Position numbers and translations under genes: made by a program. Positions 34,078-45,242 of a stretch of 64,000 nucleotides of DNA are shown one piece after another. The notes beneath the pieces were generated by a model. The model saw only the letters and a program-made list of their open reading frames with translations. It was not told where the DNA came from and ran no database searches. How positions within the stretch are numbered: the stretch's first letter is position 1; every line of letters begins with the position of its first letter. Source of the DNA: Nectonema munidae (lineage: Eukaryota; Nematomorpha; Nectonematoida; Nectonematidae); assembly GCA_030549495.1 (NCBI GenBank), contig JAUIRK010000917.1, positions 372,001-436,000 on the forward strand, read 5' to 3'.

Positions 34078-34239
34078 TTGAACAACATATTTCATCCATA
34101 TTGGGTTTGGCAATAAGTCGCATTTAAAACAATAAATAATTCAGTGTGTGAATTGAGTACTATTTTTATTATTTCATTGCTTTTCAAGCTTAATTTTATT
34201 TGTGTAAATGTGCATTTTTCTTAATGGCTTAAAAATGAA

Positions 34240-34880
34240 TGATGACTCATACTTTAAAATTTGGTTTTACTGCATTAACGTCTGGTGGAGAAGAGGAACA
34301 TAAGTGTGTTTTGTATTCTGAAGTGTTAGCCTCCACCTTTCTAAAGCCCGTCAAGTGAAGTTGGCACTGGAAATGAAGTACTCGATTTCAGGAAACAAAA
34401 CTATTTTAATCGTCAAACTGAACGATTGCACAAATCTAGGTTTGATAACTTAGTAGTGTTTTTCAAAATATTATCTATGGTTTAAAACGTTTCAAAAAGT
34501 CTCACAACATAGGAGAACAGTTAATATTACCTTGCTGCAAAAATATCATATTGAATGTGCTAAGAAGTTCTAAACTTGTAAAGTTGAAGCATATCTTCCT
34601 TACAAACGGTACTGTTAAAAGGCTAATAGGAGAGATGTCTGATGACATATCAGAGGTTGTTTTATTGATTCGGAATTCGATTTCAACTTTTTTGCAATTC
34701 AGCTTGATGAAACGATGGATGCTTCAAACTTAGCTCAGTCTTGCGTTTACCTATAATATGTTTATGACAATCACCTAGTAGACAATTTTAGCAGTAGAAC
34801 CACTGCAAGAGGAATATTTGACAAAGTGGACAATATTTTACAACACATATTAAGCCAGAACATCTAATTGGAGTTCTTGC
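34240..34880 (+). pseudogene. hAT (ZBED5-like) transposase, N-terminal half, plus strand
   Basis: Plus-strand pieces with the motifs TNGTVKRLIGEMSDDISE, then FFAIQLDETMDASNLAQSCV, then YVYDNHLVDNF. These correspond to the NDTVxRRIxxMSxDI and QLDESTD blocks of ZBED5/SCAND3-like hAT transposases. The same blocks recur on the minus strand at about 35690-35760. Many breaks. It ends where the minus-strand copy begins. Confidence 0.7.
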
Positions 34881-34889
34881 ATTGGGCGA

Positions 34890-36090
34890 AAGGCTTTTTA
34901 GCCCCTTTAAATCATATATGCGCTCCTGATTTAACCAGAAGTTGGCCAATTTATGATTTTTAAGCTTCTCCTGTGCACCTTCATCGCACTGCAAATCGAT
35001 GAGTTCTTCTTGTTCGCCAGTTCCCCCTGGGAGATCACCAGGGTTGCTGTAATAGTATTGCTTAATTTCAGTTTTCAACAGAGGGGTTTTGGCGATCTAT
35101 TGACTAAATGCAATACTAGGCTCCCCTCCAAGTGACCCCACATTTTCAAACATTCCAAACTGTCTTTTCTTAATGTTTTTATCCACAAATCGAGCTTTCG
35201 GGTAAATGCAGTCAATTTGATTGAGAAATCAATGATGTTGCCCTCAGCTCCCTGAAGAGAACAGTGATTCATAACTCCAAAAATATCTAACAAGTAGGCA
35301 AGGTAAAGATCTTCAAGGATCTTCTAAAATTCGTGGTCTTTTTTTTTTTGCAAAAACTGAAGCAAACCTATTCTCAGCACAAAAAGGCGCATATTGGTAT
35401 TCCCTCGAGACAGCCACCTCATTTCTGTATGAAACAGCTATGTCGTATATTCTGATCCGATATCCTTACAGATGATCTTGAAGAGGCGACTATTTATGGC
35501 AGATGTCTTAATGTAGTTTCTCATCTTAGCATACATATTCAAGCTTGTGTTCATATCAGGAGGTAGCACTTTAGCATCGAGAGCGAATCGGTGTAAGCAC
35601 CGTCAGTTGTGCAACCTACTAATTTGGTTCATGCGCAGTTTGGCACGTCCGTTGATTCGTCCAGTTATATTGCAATTCCATATTTTGAGCCCTGTACTTC
35701 CTTAATGACTTGTTCATTGATATCAGTAGACATTTCTGTAATACGCCGCTGTATCGTATTATTTAATACCGAAAATTTTGACACAGCTTCATCGTCGATG
35801 ACATGCTCCACAAGCACTTTTGCTGCAGGCATGATGAGTTCTTCGGCTATTGTATCAGGCTTTTTATTCTTCGCCCCAAGAAGGGCAATTTCAAAAGATG
35901 CTGTCACAATCTCCATTGTCTGCTGATATTGCTTTTCCGTTTTGTCTTGTTTTTTCGTATTTTCTCCAAGTGGTTTAAAATAATTAGGATCGCGGTCTTT
36001 CTTATCTTGATGATCAGTTTGGAGATGGCGTTGTAGAAGACTTGATTTCATTGATGCATTTGATATTGTCTTCATGCACACCAATATTGT
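34890..36090 (-). pseudogene. hAT (ZBED5-like) transposase, minus strand
   Basis: The frame 36084-35665 is open for 139 codons and contains SNASMKSSLLQRHLQTDHQD (end of the BED finger) and ASFEIALLGAKNKKPDTIAE. It then has EELIMPAAKVLVEHVI and NTIQRRITEMSTDINEQV. Next come HTEMRWLSRGN (about 35440-35405), YLLDIFGVMNHCSLQGAEGN (about 35300-35230) and LTAFTRKLDLWIKTLRKD. The last block, LIDLQCDEGAQEKLKNHKLA followed by FWLNQE, is at about 35000-34910. The C-terminal dimerisation block is missing. The copy is broken at several places after 35665. Confidence 0.75.
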
Positions 36091-37109
36091 TGCACAGATT
36101 CTTCCCTATTCTTCAATTCAATAAAACCAAAATTAATATATTTAATATATATATATAGTTAGTTACATAATTGGTAAAAATAAACAATCACGAAGATGGT
36201 AGGAATTAAACACAGCACGGTTACACACTCAACAGAATGTGTGTGCATGCTACATTATCCACATATTTACATGTATTACAGCTGAGAAGCAAAAGAAAAT
36301 GAACTCGAGCCAAATTCACATCACCACATTTCTCTATGTGGGAAGGTTGGGAACCCCTTGTCTAGAAAAATAATTCAGAACTAGCAAAAACTACAATGTT
36401 ATATATGACTATAAGAATTAGGGCTCGTAAAAACTCAGAAAAATTAAGCTTGAGTTTTATTCGGACAACTTAATGAGACTCTAGTTAGAGATATACTATC
36501 CTCATTTACTCGTTATCGGGTTTGAAAAGTTTATTCTGTCCACTGTATTGCTCTCATCCTTCCTATTCAATATGATAAATGTCGCCAGTGGCCTACATTT
36601 CATTTTTCCAACTCAATCAAAAATATTTGAATCTTGCAAAATAAGTATATCGATTTTTTTAAGCCTGAGTGCTATTATCTATCTTTCTATGTATATTTTA
36701 TATCAAAGGAGATCTCAATCCTCTCTAGCAAGTGCATCATAGTTATGGCTAGTGGTATCATGCATTTTATATTTCGAGAATTATTTGTATCAGTATTAGC
36801 GAAATAAAGCCTGCGGAAAAAACAATTAAAACCGCTCTTGTATACTTATTATTATTTTGTTGATATCTTGTTTTGAATGCATTTTATAAAGCAAAAAAAT
36901 TATATGGCGTGTGTAGTTAATTGTTCAAAATTATTATTGATTTAGTTATTTTTAAATTCACAAGTGATCATTTTACAAAGTACAAAATTTGCACACAGTG
37001 TTTAAGTGTACTGTTGATTCGTTATTTCGCTATTCTTTTCACTGCTCTGATGCTCAAAAATTTTACTTGTATAGTTTAGCCTAAGAATGCTTAATTTAAG
37101 AGCACTGGG

Positions 37110-37660
37110 TATTTATAGATACATACACTCACAAAAAAACTAGTAAAGATTAATAGAATTATATACTAAGATTACTATCCTTAGAATTACTATAGTAATA
37201 CTAAATTTTACTAGTTTTATTCTGGTAACTAGTATTTTTTACTATAGTCATAGTTAGTTTCGGATTAACATAGTAGCAGATGTAGCAGCTGCTACAGGCT
37301 AATAGATAGTTGAAAAATGCGTCGAGTCGAAAGAACCTTTAAAGTTATTTTTTAAAGTTTTCTTCAATTCTTCTTTTATGTTTTCTCCTTAAAATAAATT
37401 TTTGCTCTTGAATTTTGTGGTTTTTATCTTTTTTGTAGAATCTAGATTAATTTTATTAAAAATTTTTTACTTCCTGACTATCATTTGTAAATTTAATCAA
37501 TCTGCTACAGGCCCCACACTTGGTATAACCGGCACTGGTCATAGTAAAATTTGCTATTTTTCTCTTCTAGCTATAAAGTAACTTTACTATAGTCATAGCA
37601 AAGTTTACCAGCTTCACTCTAGTAACTATCAAGTAATTCTGTAAGATATAAGTGAAGTAT
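37110..37660. repeat. Tandem-like repeat, split by a MITE
   Basis: Units containing ACTATAGTCATAG or ACTATAGTAATAC, then TTTACTAG or TTTACCAG, then GGTAACTA or AGTAACTA recur three times at a spacing of about 60 bases when the MITE at 37255-37537 is removed. The left edge (CACTCACAAAAAAACTAG) resembles a transposon end. Family unknown. Confidence 0.5.
37255..37537. mobile_element. hAT-like MITE with perfect 8-bp target duplication
   Basis: A 283-bp element beginning TAGTTTCGGATTAACA; inverted, its other end reads CAGTGCCGGTTATACC. It is flanked by perfect GTCATAGT duplications at 37247-37254 and 37538-37545. CTGCTACAGGC occurs near the left end and inverted near the right end. Non-coding. 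Confidence 0.85.
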
Positions 37661-38057
37661 TTTAACACAAATGGCTTTTTATGGTAAGTCATTGAACATC
37701 AATTTTTTGGAGATGGCCATGAGAAGACCAAAAAAATTAATTTTTGAGTATTTAAATTTGAGTATAATTTGAACCTACTTTTCTTTTTCAAATACTCCAC
37801 TAATTGGATGTGATAATTAGCAAGTTTCAAAATGAAATTTGTTAAATCTTGGTCAATTTTCCCTATATTGATCTTTAAGATTTAGCCTTATTGAAATCAA
37901 GTTCTCCCTCACAACTTTAAAGGACTCAACCTCATGTAACTAGTTTTATTTGTGGACAAATTTTTACAGGGCATAGCTAAAAGCTATATGAATCAGGATG
38001 TAGCCATGGGCGCCCGCAGTAGGGGCAAGGCGGCGCATTTGCCCCTTAACATTTATA

Positions 38058-38200
38058 GGGGCGTGAGTATGGTTGGTTAGATGCTGGATTCGATAACTTA
38101 AGGTCTTGGGTTCGAACCTGCATCAAGCTTGCTTTCCTCATAGTTCGATACAAGCGGCGCAATTGTGCCTTTTCGATGAAAACACCCTACGGTACCATTA
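38058..38200 (+). repeat. tRNA-derived SINE, copy 2
   Basis: tRNA-like head beginning GGGCGTGAGTATGG with A-box-like TGGTTGGTTAGATGC and a perfect box B, GGTTCGAACC, at about 38109-38119. The body matches the copy at 25444-25620. It is preceded by GC-rich GGGCGCCCGCAGTAGGGGC, which looks like the end of another element into which the SINE landed. Confidence 0.65.
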
Positions 38201-39572
38201 CCATTATAGAGAGTGAAAAAATGCCACAAAAATACAAAAAGAAAGAAAAAAAAGGGAAAATAGACATTTCTTAGCAGATTAATACCGTAATTATATTATT
38301 AGCTACCCTACTGTTGAAACAAAAATTAAATTCGTCGAGGAAAAAATGAGTTTGGATTTTAAAATGAAATTAATCTTAGTTTTAAAAAAAATTTTTTAAT
38401 AAATTGTTAGTTTTTATACGAAAACACTTCCACTTGATCACTCAGAAAAATCAGAATAACTTTGTGAGTATCTTATATATATCTAAACAACAGTCAGCTA
38501 TTAGCGTCCAGACTTAAACAGTGCAATTTAGTCAATCCAGATGTAAGGATAACAAGTTTTAGAACTCGGGAAAAAGACTTTAGTTTTTTCTTTCACATAA
38601 AAACATTGTAACTGCTTTATTCTTGTTAATTTTGTCACTGGAGACTCGCGACGTATACAATATATAAGCGACTGAGCAAAGGTAGTTAGCTAAATTAGTT
38701 GTTAAAACCCATGTAACCTAAACAATTTTATTACGTTAAGTCTAACGGCCAACCCATTTTTTATTGTGATCTTAGTTTCACAAAAAGTTTACTTATTTCT
38801 ACTTTTATTTTTTGGTCATTAGTATTGCCATTTGGTATACAAGGAAAGTTGCTTACCTTTTTCCAATAGTTAAAAAACTAGGACATACAAATAAGAACGT
38901 TAGTCTATTTGACTGCACATGTGCTAGAATACTGTGTGGTGCGAGTTCAAAGATTAATAAAATTGAGAAATATTGAATTAAAAAGGAATGATGTAAAAAA
39001 ATTTATTTTATCTAAGCTTATATTTTTACCTGAAGTGGCGCTGAGTCGTTGAAAAGGAGTGGAATACTGTAAAGTAAAAATTTTCCGCTAACAAAACTTT
39101 CGTAAAATTTTCCGCAAACTTAGTTTCAAGTTTTTTTATATGAAATTTTATAACATTTAAAATAGTAAAAAGTCTTTATTTAAAATTTCTAAAGTAAATT
39201 TTCTACCACTATGGTAATCAACAGATCTTTACTACCAACTGAAGAAGGAAGGTGACGAGATGCTGAGATTGGAGTTTTTACATATTTGAATCGAACTGTT
39301 GAATTAATTATTATTATTAAAGAATCAAAGTGTTACTAATATTAATTTCAAAATTTTATACGTTTGATAAATTTTGTGGGTAAAAATTAACCTGGGTTTT
39401 AACGGATACACTTATAAATTCTTTTTGCGTTTGGGTAAAGAATTTGTCTGCTGCAGTACTCTATTGTCAGCTGATTTAAATATTTCTACAAAGTAAATAG
39501 AGTATCCATTCTATTATATATTTTAAGGCATGCTTTTAACTTTCTAGATATTTTTTAATTTCATTGAATTTC
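38201..39572. other. Spacer upstream of the SNAPC3 homologue, no gene seen
   Basis: No coding feature seen. A splice-acceptor-like TTTTAACTTTCTAG ends about 25 bases before the SNAPC3 ATG, so a 5' untranslated intron is possible. Confidence 0.4.
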
Positions 39573-40688
39573 ATGAATGTTAATCTAAAAGAAACACTTG
39601 AAGAAGGCAAAAAGTATTTCACTGCCTTACCCTTTGATATTACGGAACTTGAAAAAAGTCAAGACATCATGCGTGCCATGAATGTGTCAAAGGGCGTTTT
39701 CAACGAATTGGAGTCAAATTGTGGTCCGCATGTCTTCAACAAGTTTCAATCAAGTATTTTAACAGAAAAAAAATCGGATGATGAAAACTTTTTAACGTTG
39801 AAAGTGCAAACATCCGAAGAACTGCAAAGAAACCTAAGTAAAAAGAAGTATTTAATCAAAGCGAAGCCGATGCTAAATGTAGATCTTCTTAATCACTACA
39901 AATCTCTCCCATTTTCAGCGTCAAGTGCAATTAAACACCCAGAATTAGTTGTTAGTTTTGCCTTTTACCTTCGAGAAAAGTCAGGAGAAGGAGCCAAAAC
40001 TGTTCTCTCCAAAGCATACATCAATCAAATTTTTCACACACTTGGAAGTAATCGCTTGTGTGATTTGCGAGATAAGATTTATTGTGACAGCGATTATTCT
40101 GCGGTGGGCGATATTTCTGAAAATCCCGACTCCAAAGTGAAGTATTACTCTAAAGACGTTATAAAGTCTGCTTCTTTCCTTATAAACAAAACATTTTACA
40201 ATGACTTTCGCTCAACTAACAATATTGATTATTCCGAAAATATTCGAAAATGGGCTTCTTCGTTTACCGATCGAAACTTTGGTCCATACGAAACAGCATT
40301 GATGGAGGAAACTTTGATAAAAGATTTGCATGTCAATCTGTTGGAGCCGTGCGTATACATACATCAGGGAAACTGCCAGCACATCTTTGTTATTAATGAC
40401 ATTCGATTTGCTTCTAAAGATGACCCTCAGGATGCGCTTTTGTATCCAATTTTAACCTTTAGTCTGAATGAACGCCAAAAACTTTGTTGTATTTGCATGT
40501 ATTGCCCAGCTCTATGGATTACATACAATGATTCACACATACCCCAAGATCCTGGTCTTTTCTGTGAAACATGTTTCAAATATCTTCATTACACAAAAGA
40601 TGGTGAAAAAATAGGATCCTTCGAAGCATTTCCCTACATTGATAAATATAAAGTTGATCATATGAGTCAAATTATTCGTCAAAGATAG
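39573..40688 (+). CDS. SNAPC3: SNAPC3 (SNAP50) homologue, snRNA-activating protein complex subunit 3
   Basis: A 371-residue protein in one exon. I take the ATG at 39573. The N-terminal 140 residues are variable. From residue about 155 the conserved SNAPC3 core begins: LRDKIYCDSDYSAVGDIS, then KDVIKSASFLINKTFYND, then GPYETALMEETLIKDL. Then come VYIHQGNCQHIFVINDIR and the C-terminal zinc-binding region with C305, C306, C308 and C311 followed by C331 and C334 (FCETCF). The order and spacing match animal SNAP50. The complex binds the proximal sequence element of snRNA promoters transcribed by RNA polymerase II and III; SNAPC3 takes part in DNA binding through this zinc region. Length is close to the usual value of about 400. 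The frame is intact and apparently functional. Confidence 0.92.
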   Translation: MNVNLKETLEEGKKYFTALPFDITELEKSQDIMRAMNVSKGVFNELESNCGPHVFNKFQSSILTEKKSDDENFLTLKVQTSEELQRNLSKKKYLIKAKPMLNVDLLNHYKSLPFSASSAIKHPELVVSFAFYLREKSGEGAKTVLSKAYINQIFHTLGSNRLCDLRDKIYCDSDYSAVGDISENPDSKVKYYSKDVIKSASFLINKTFYNDFRSTNNIDYSENIRKWASSFTDRNFGPYETALMEETLIKDLHVNLLEPCVYIHQGNCQHIFVINDIRFASKDDPQDALLYPILTFSLNERQKLCCICMYCPALWITYNDSHIPQDPGLFCETCFKYLHYTKDGEKIGSFEAFPYIDKYKVDHMSQIIRQR

Positions 40689-40936
40689 GCTATTATTTCA
40701 TGTTCTATTTACGTTTTGGATAAATTGAAAATTGAAAGATATATTTGAATCAATATAAATTCGCGCGTAATATTTATTCAAATAACCTATTCACTACTTC
40801 AATATAGTGAAGAAAGCAATATTGATGAACGGATTACATTAATAAGTGTGTATAGAATTTTGAAACTTTAATTGTTTTAAAGTAAAACAAAGATTTAGCA
40901 TCTGTGTATGCCTTTTTCTTGACATGTTCGCAAATT

Positions 40937-40956
40937 GTGTGTGTGTGTGTGTGTGT
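40937..40956. repeat. (GT)n microsatellite
   Basis: About ten GT units, in the 3' flank of the SNAPC3 homologue. Confidence 0.95.
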
Positions 40957-41024
40957 TTTTAGAAGTAGAAAAAGAGATGAGATTTTGTTTGGTAACGAAG
41001 ACGATTATAAAACGATATCTTCAT

Positions 41025-41132
41025 TCATCCTTCTTGCGTACACTTGATATAACTCATAGAAATGTCTGTTTTGCAGTGCTGTTCTAAGTGTAATTGATTC
41101 ATGTATGTAACTCTGCTCTTTCTATCTTCATC
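41025..41132 (-). CDS. Putative second exon of ZP-like gene b (terminal)
   Basis: Minus strand. An acceptor-like TTTTGTTTAG precedes GATGAAGATAG; the exon opens in phase 0 and encodes DEDRKSRVTYMNQLHLEQHC and then KTDISMSYIKCTQEG, followed by TGA. It is compared with the second exon of gene a (46352-46519), which also opens in phase 0 with an acidic start (ENDEK) and has IIKCSY where this has YIKCTQ. I infer that it is the exon following 43237-43400, whose donor is also phase 0. It could be a chance frame. The 3' end converges on SNAPC3. Confidence 0.4.
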   Translation of the reverse strand, partial: DEDRKSRVTYMNQLHLEQHCKTDISMSYIKCTQEG

Positions 41133-41956
41133 CTAAACAAAAATATAAAAAGTCACGTCTTAACTTATATTTAACCATTTGTACAATACATGCATATATT
41201 TTTTCCTAATCACAAAATCACCTTTATACTATTTATTAGGTATAATAGATTTTGTGGACAACCAAAATAAGATTTCTTTAAAAACTAACTTCCAAGTTTT
41301 CATGTATATTAAATTAAATTTATTAATGATGACGAAATTTCATCTATCCCTCTATTTACTATTCATTCAACAGTATGCGAGTTTGTCAGAGACAACTGCT
41401 TCTTTGAAGAAAAATCCGACTCTGTTTACAGAGTTTATCTTACCAAATAGCCTACAACTGATTTTCATATGTTTGAAAACAAAAGGAAATTTATTACTTT
41501 ATATACATTTTAATAATATATGTTCATATCAATCTGAATTTTTATATTTTTTAAATTTCAAAGGAGGTTTTTTCAATATTCAAATTGATATAGGGTGGAA
41601 ATTCAAGGTTGCAGAGTCGAATGGGTAAGATGTCAGTCTCCGAACTCTCAAAAATTTGGCCCCATTCTTTTTCATTAGTTTGAAATATGGTAAATTGGAG
41701 CCAATAAACGATATTCTCTTTGTATTATTATGGGCAAAAGTGAAATTATTATTATATTATCGAAAAAACCATAAAAAGATAAATAAATGAGATTATAACT
41801 CAATAATTTAATTTTAGGAGCGAATCGATTTCTATCTAGCACATTCGTTTATGAGGTACAGTAATCGAATGGAAGTTTTATCTACTCTTAAGAATCACTA
41901 AATTGATATGTGAGGTTAGTTTGAATCCCTTGAAGTAATATTTTTACCTTCTATAC

Positions 41957-42060
41957 CAGAGGTACCCTAAAAGTCGATCGCGATCAAGCATTCGATCTAA
42001 GGGGAAGTTTACGTCGATTGCCGTCGTTACATCCAACTGTTTTCAAGTCAGAGATGGAAT
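41957..42060 (+). repeat. Single hAT-like transposon end
   Basis: CAGAGGTACCCTAAAAGTCG followed by ATCGCGATC, a GC-rich stretch typical of hAT termini. No partner end or target duplication found, so it is a fragment. Confidence 0.45.
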
Positions 42061-43236
42061 ATAACTTTGAGATGAACTATTTAGCTTAGTAAACCATTTT
42101 TAATCAAAAATAAAACTTTTAAAATCTCAACTTATTTTGTAAATTTTTATCACCAAAATACTGAAAAAGAATGCAAAAAATGCTAAAAGCTCTACATGAG
42201 AGATGTATGGAACCTTTTCATTCTAATTTTTAATTAAATAATGAAACTGTATACATTTACAATCTAATTTTTGACATTTTTGCCTCAAAACGCCAACATT
42301 CTACTTGTGGAATAGTGAAAAGTACCATTAAAATTTTTTTTTTTAGATTTCTAAATTAACTTTTATAAAATATATATCAGCAAATTTATTTAAAGTAGTG
42401 CATCTAAACGGTAATATTTTATTTTTAAAAATACTCCTACTCTTACTAATGCTAATTCTACACTAAAGTAAGTCATACAATACGTTTTCAAAAAATTACA
42501 CATTCATGCCCATAATAGAAATTGGTTGAGCACTTGTCAACCGTTATGAAAATTGAATAAAAATTTGAATTGTCTGGAATTCTAAATTCGCGAAAATGCA
42601 ATCTCACAAATTCAGTACTTATTTAAATCTGAAGCAGTAGATAAAATGCATGCGTTGTTTTTAAAAAATCCTTCTCAAATGAAAAATCATTATTGAGTCA
42701 AAAGTTTCTAACTAGCATTGTTAAGATAAATGTATATAACTAATGCGTTGACTTCTGACACTCATGACAAAATAGTTCTTATTATTTCCTATTGGCATAT
42801 GTCACACAAAATAGAATGCAAATACTAAGGCCTACATTATATATATAATACAAACATATATTATTAATATGAGTGACATCTATCAATCGAATGGAATGGC
42901 TTCCTTCTTTGTATATGACATCGTTTTGATATATTTTATATTGAACATAAAAGTCTTTCTACTCAACCAATTAAATATTATGTTATGAAATGAGTGACAT
43001 TTAATTTGACGCTCAGACCAAAATATGTGTTAAAATTATTTGTTTCATTAAATCTGATTTATCTTTCCAAAGCAGTATTTTCTCAGTTAAAAATGATGAA
43101 ATTAAGGTACAGCACCTATTTTCCAAATGACCTATTTGAATGATTTGACTTTCTTTTAAAAAATTTTCTTAAAAGTCGTTCGCAAACAGATGTGGTGTTC
43201 GTTTTAAAGAAGAGATGTAAGGTATTGAAGTCTTAC
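42061..43236. other. Putative intron and spacer, no other gene seen
   Basis: Lies between two candidate exons of ZP-like gene b and is AT-rich, without recognisable features. Confidence 0.4.
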
Positions 43237-43400
43237 ATTTTTATTTTCAGCAAAGTTTCCACATTCATTGTACCCGATGAATCTGTTAAATGTTTTTTCG
43301 TTGAGCAGTTTAAATCGGCAGTAAATATGATGTGGAGATTTGTACATCTTCAACTCTCCTGTGAAAGGACTTGAAAACTTTATTGTCATATTCATTCCAT
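43237..43400 (-). CDS. ZP-N-like exon of gene b
   Basis: Minus-strand exon of 164 bases. Acceptor CACTTGCCAATTAG ends just before it; donor GTAAGAC follows. It opens with two bases completing a codon and closes in phase 0. It encodes GMNMTIKFSSPFTGELKMYK, a cysteine (HHIYCRF), and then IGYNECGN. The pattern (M.I...PF.G....C....Y.ECG) is that of the first half of a ZP (zona pellucida) domain, an extracellular polymerisation module. Exon phases and cysteine positions match the exon at 47471-47640. The signal-peptide exon is not located. Confidence 0.55.
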
Positions 43401-44822
43401 CTAATTGGCAAGTGTGATAGACTAAATAATATTAATAATTATTCGTATTACTTTCTAACTGTTCTAATGATTATACAAAGCTTGTGACATAAGTTTACTT
43501 CTTGTTTTGAATATTGGTATTGAATTCAAACGATGGAAATTTTATTGAGCTTTACGAGAAACTTTCTGTATTGTGGCGTTATATGAGTTTGGAAATAAGG
43601 TTTCGTGAAAAAGTGAAAATTGCTCCTTATTTTGAAAGGGTTTTTATCGGTTTTACGTTAATTTCACATTCATTTGGTTATATACTTTACGTTTTTTAAT
43701 GATATAATTGGAATATCTTTTGACTAAAGAGTCTAAATTTAAATAACGTAAAGAAATCAGTTGTCAAACACTTTTTAAACATAAATAAAATAAATATTTT
43801 GCGAATCTATTTTACATAATGCAAGAAAATGTATTTTTCTGAATCACTTACTAACAAACTAGTTAGGTCAATAAAAAAAGAATAACTGATAACCTTTTAT
43901 TAAATTACTTTCGTTTTTCCACTGATAAAGATGATTAATTTCATATAATGTCATTGAAGAAAACCAATAGGAGTCTGCATTTATTTTGAACCCCTACATA
44001 TCAGGACCTTTTCTGACTTTTTTCGCACTTTATATATTATTTTTCGTATTTTAATCAGTTATTATTAAATAGTATTTTTGAAAAATATAATAATTGCTCT
44101 TTTATCATTTCTCCAAACTAGTCAGTAGTTCTTTCAACCTTTAGTATTATTTCCTTGCAGTTTAGATAACAGCTTTTTGCCTCATATCATTCTTTCAAAA
44201 GTGTTCAATATTCTTCCCTTTAATTCTAAGTCATAAATCAATAGTTCTTTTCCATCTGGTTCTAAAACTACTTTCTATGATATATGATTAAATGTGTACA
44301 CGATTAATCAATACGTTTAGTATTTTTTAAATTAAACAGCAAAATCAAGATGAATTGTAGTTGTGCATAGCTTCTTCATGGTTTCTGAAAACAGGATCAA
44401 CACGTGTTACCAGGACCTTTTTAGCATAAAGCCTCCCAGTAGAGAATATTGGTCCAGATAAAAAATGAAGTTTTAAAACTTGACCCAATTATATAACTTT
44501 TTTCAACTTAAAATAGAGTATATGAATATATTCCTTGCATACATATTCAAAAGCTTATTTTTTGAAAAAAATTCATAACATTGAACTAAACAAATCTTTT
44601 AAAACTTTTGTTGAAATGTTTATATACTTTATAAAGTGCTCTGAAGAACTGTAAGAGTAAAGGTTTTCGTATATGTATCATCATTATATATCATTTTAAT
44701 TTGTTACGTTAGAAATAATATTATTTTTTCCATGTAAAAAATTCGATAACTAGAAAACATTTTTTTTCATTTTAGTCTGGCCAATCTTTATTCCACTGCC
44801 TCATAAAGAACTTTCTGGGAAT

Positions 44823-45242
44823 TCGAGTCAAAACGCCCGGAACCAAATAAGAATATGTTAAATTTAACACTTTGTTGTTTCACATGCATAAAAACAGATA
44901 CAAGATTCTTAATTTATCGATCTCATCGAATCGAACTACTACTGAAATTTTGAACTAAAATCAGAAATTATTTTTATTCTTGTTTTCCTGTTTAAATTAG
45001 TCACATCTTTTCTCGTTTCAAACTGTTTTTTCTTTTAAATTGGTAGTTTAATTGTTTTTCAAACCAAATAAATAATGTATTTTTGTATGATCACTTTTAT
45101 TTTTCAAGTCAAATTGATCATTATCATTTAGTGTCAAATCAACCGTTTTGAAAACTGTCCAAATAGAATAAACTTTAAAAAATAGTAACACCCAAATTAT
45201 TATTTTCGGGCGTTTTGGTTTCGGACGTTTTGACCCGGCACC
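44823..45242. repeat. Inverted repeat ends (CGGGCGTTTTG type)
   Basis: CAAAACGCCCGGAACCAAA at about 44830-44848 and TTTGGTTTCGGACGTTTTG at about 45214-45232 are inverted copies with small changes. They are about 370 bases apart, in the intron region between ZP-like genes. Likely ends of a short MITE. Confidence 0.5.

Larger units (their letters stand above)
32547..36359 (-). mobile_element. hAT transposon (ZBED5-like) with rearranged interior and nested Merlin
   Basis: Left end CAGGGGTTCCGAACC; right end, read inverted, AAGGGGTTCCCAACC. The flanks GTCTAGGA (32539-32546) and GTCTAGAA (36360-36367) match at 7 of 8, a convincing hAT target duplication. The interior encodes hAT transposase pieces in both orientations: a minus-strand copy (36090-34890) and a plus-strand N-terminal half (34240-34880). 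A Merlin element (33250-34077) and a family X fragment (32973-33060) are also inside. Size of 3.8 kb is partly due to these insertions. Confidence 0.8.

Noticed and set aside
35609-36036. Plus-strand frames of 77-105 codons
   Set aside because: They are antisense shadows of the minus-strand hAT transposase, whose motifs are clear.
36140-36156. Short (AT)n run
   Set aside because: Simple low-complexity sequence with no evident role.
41179-41660. 149-codon plus-strand frame, ending in a tRNA-like GTCGAATGGGTAAGATGTCAG
   Set aside because: Composition is dominated by F, I, K and L as in chance frames here. The tRNA-like piece lacks a box B and any fold, so neither a gene nor a SINE is supported.
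44345-44500. Minus-strand frame GPIFSTGRLYAKKVLVTRVD followed by PVFRNHEEAMHNYNSS and a stop
   Set aside because: Protein-like, and might be a terminal exon of ZP-like gene a, but no good acceptor is present and no domain is recognised.
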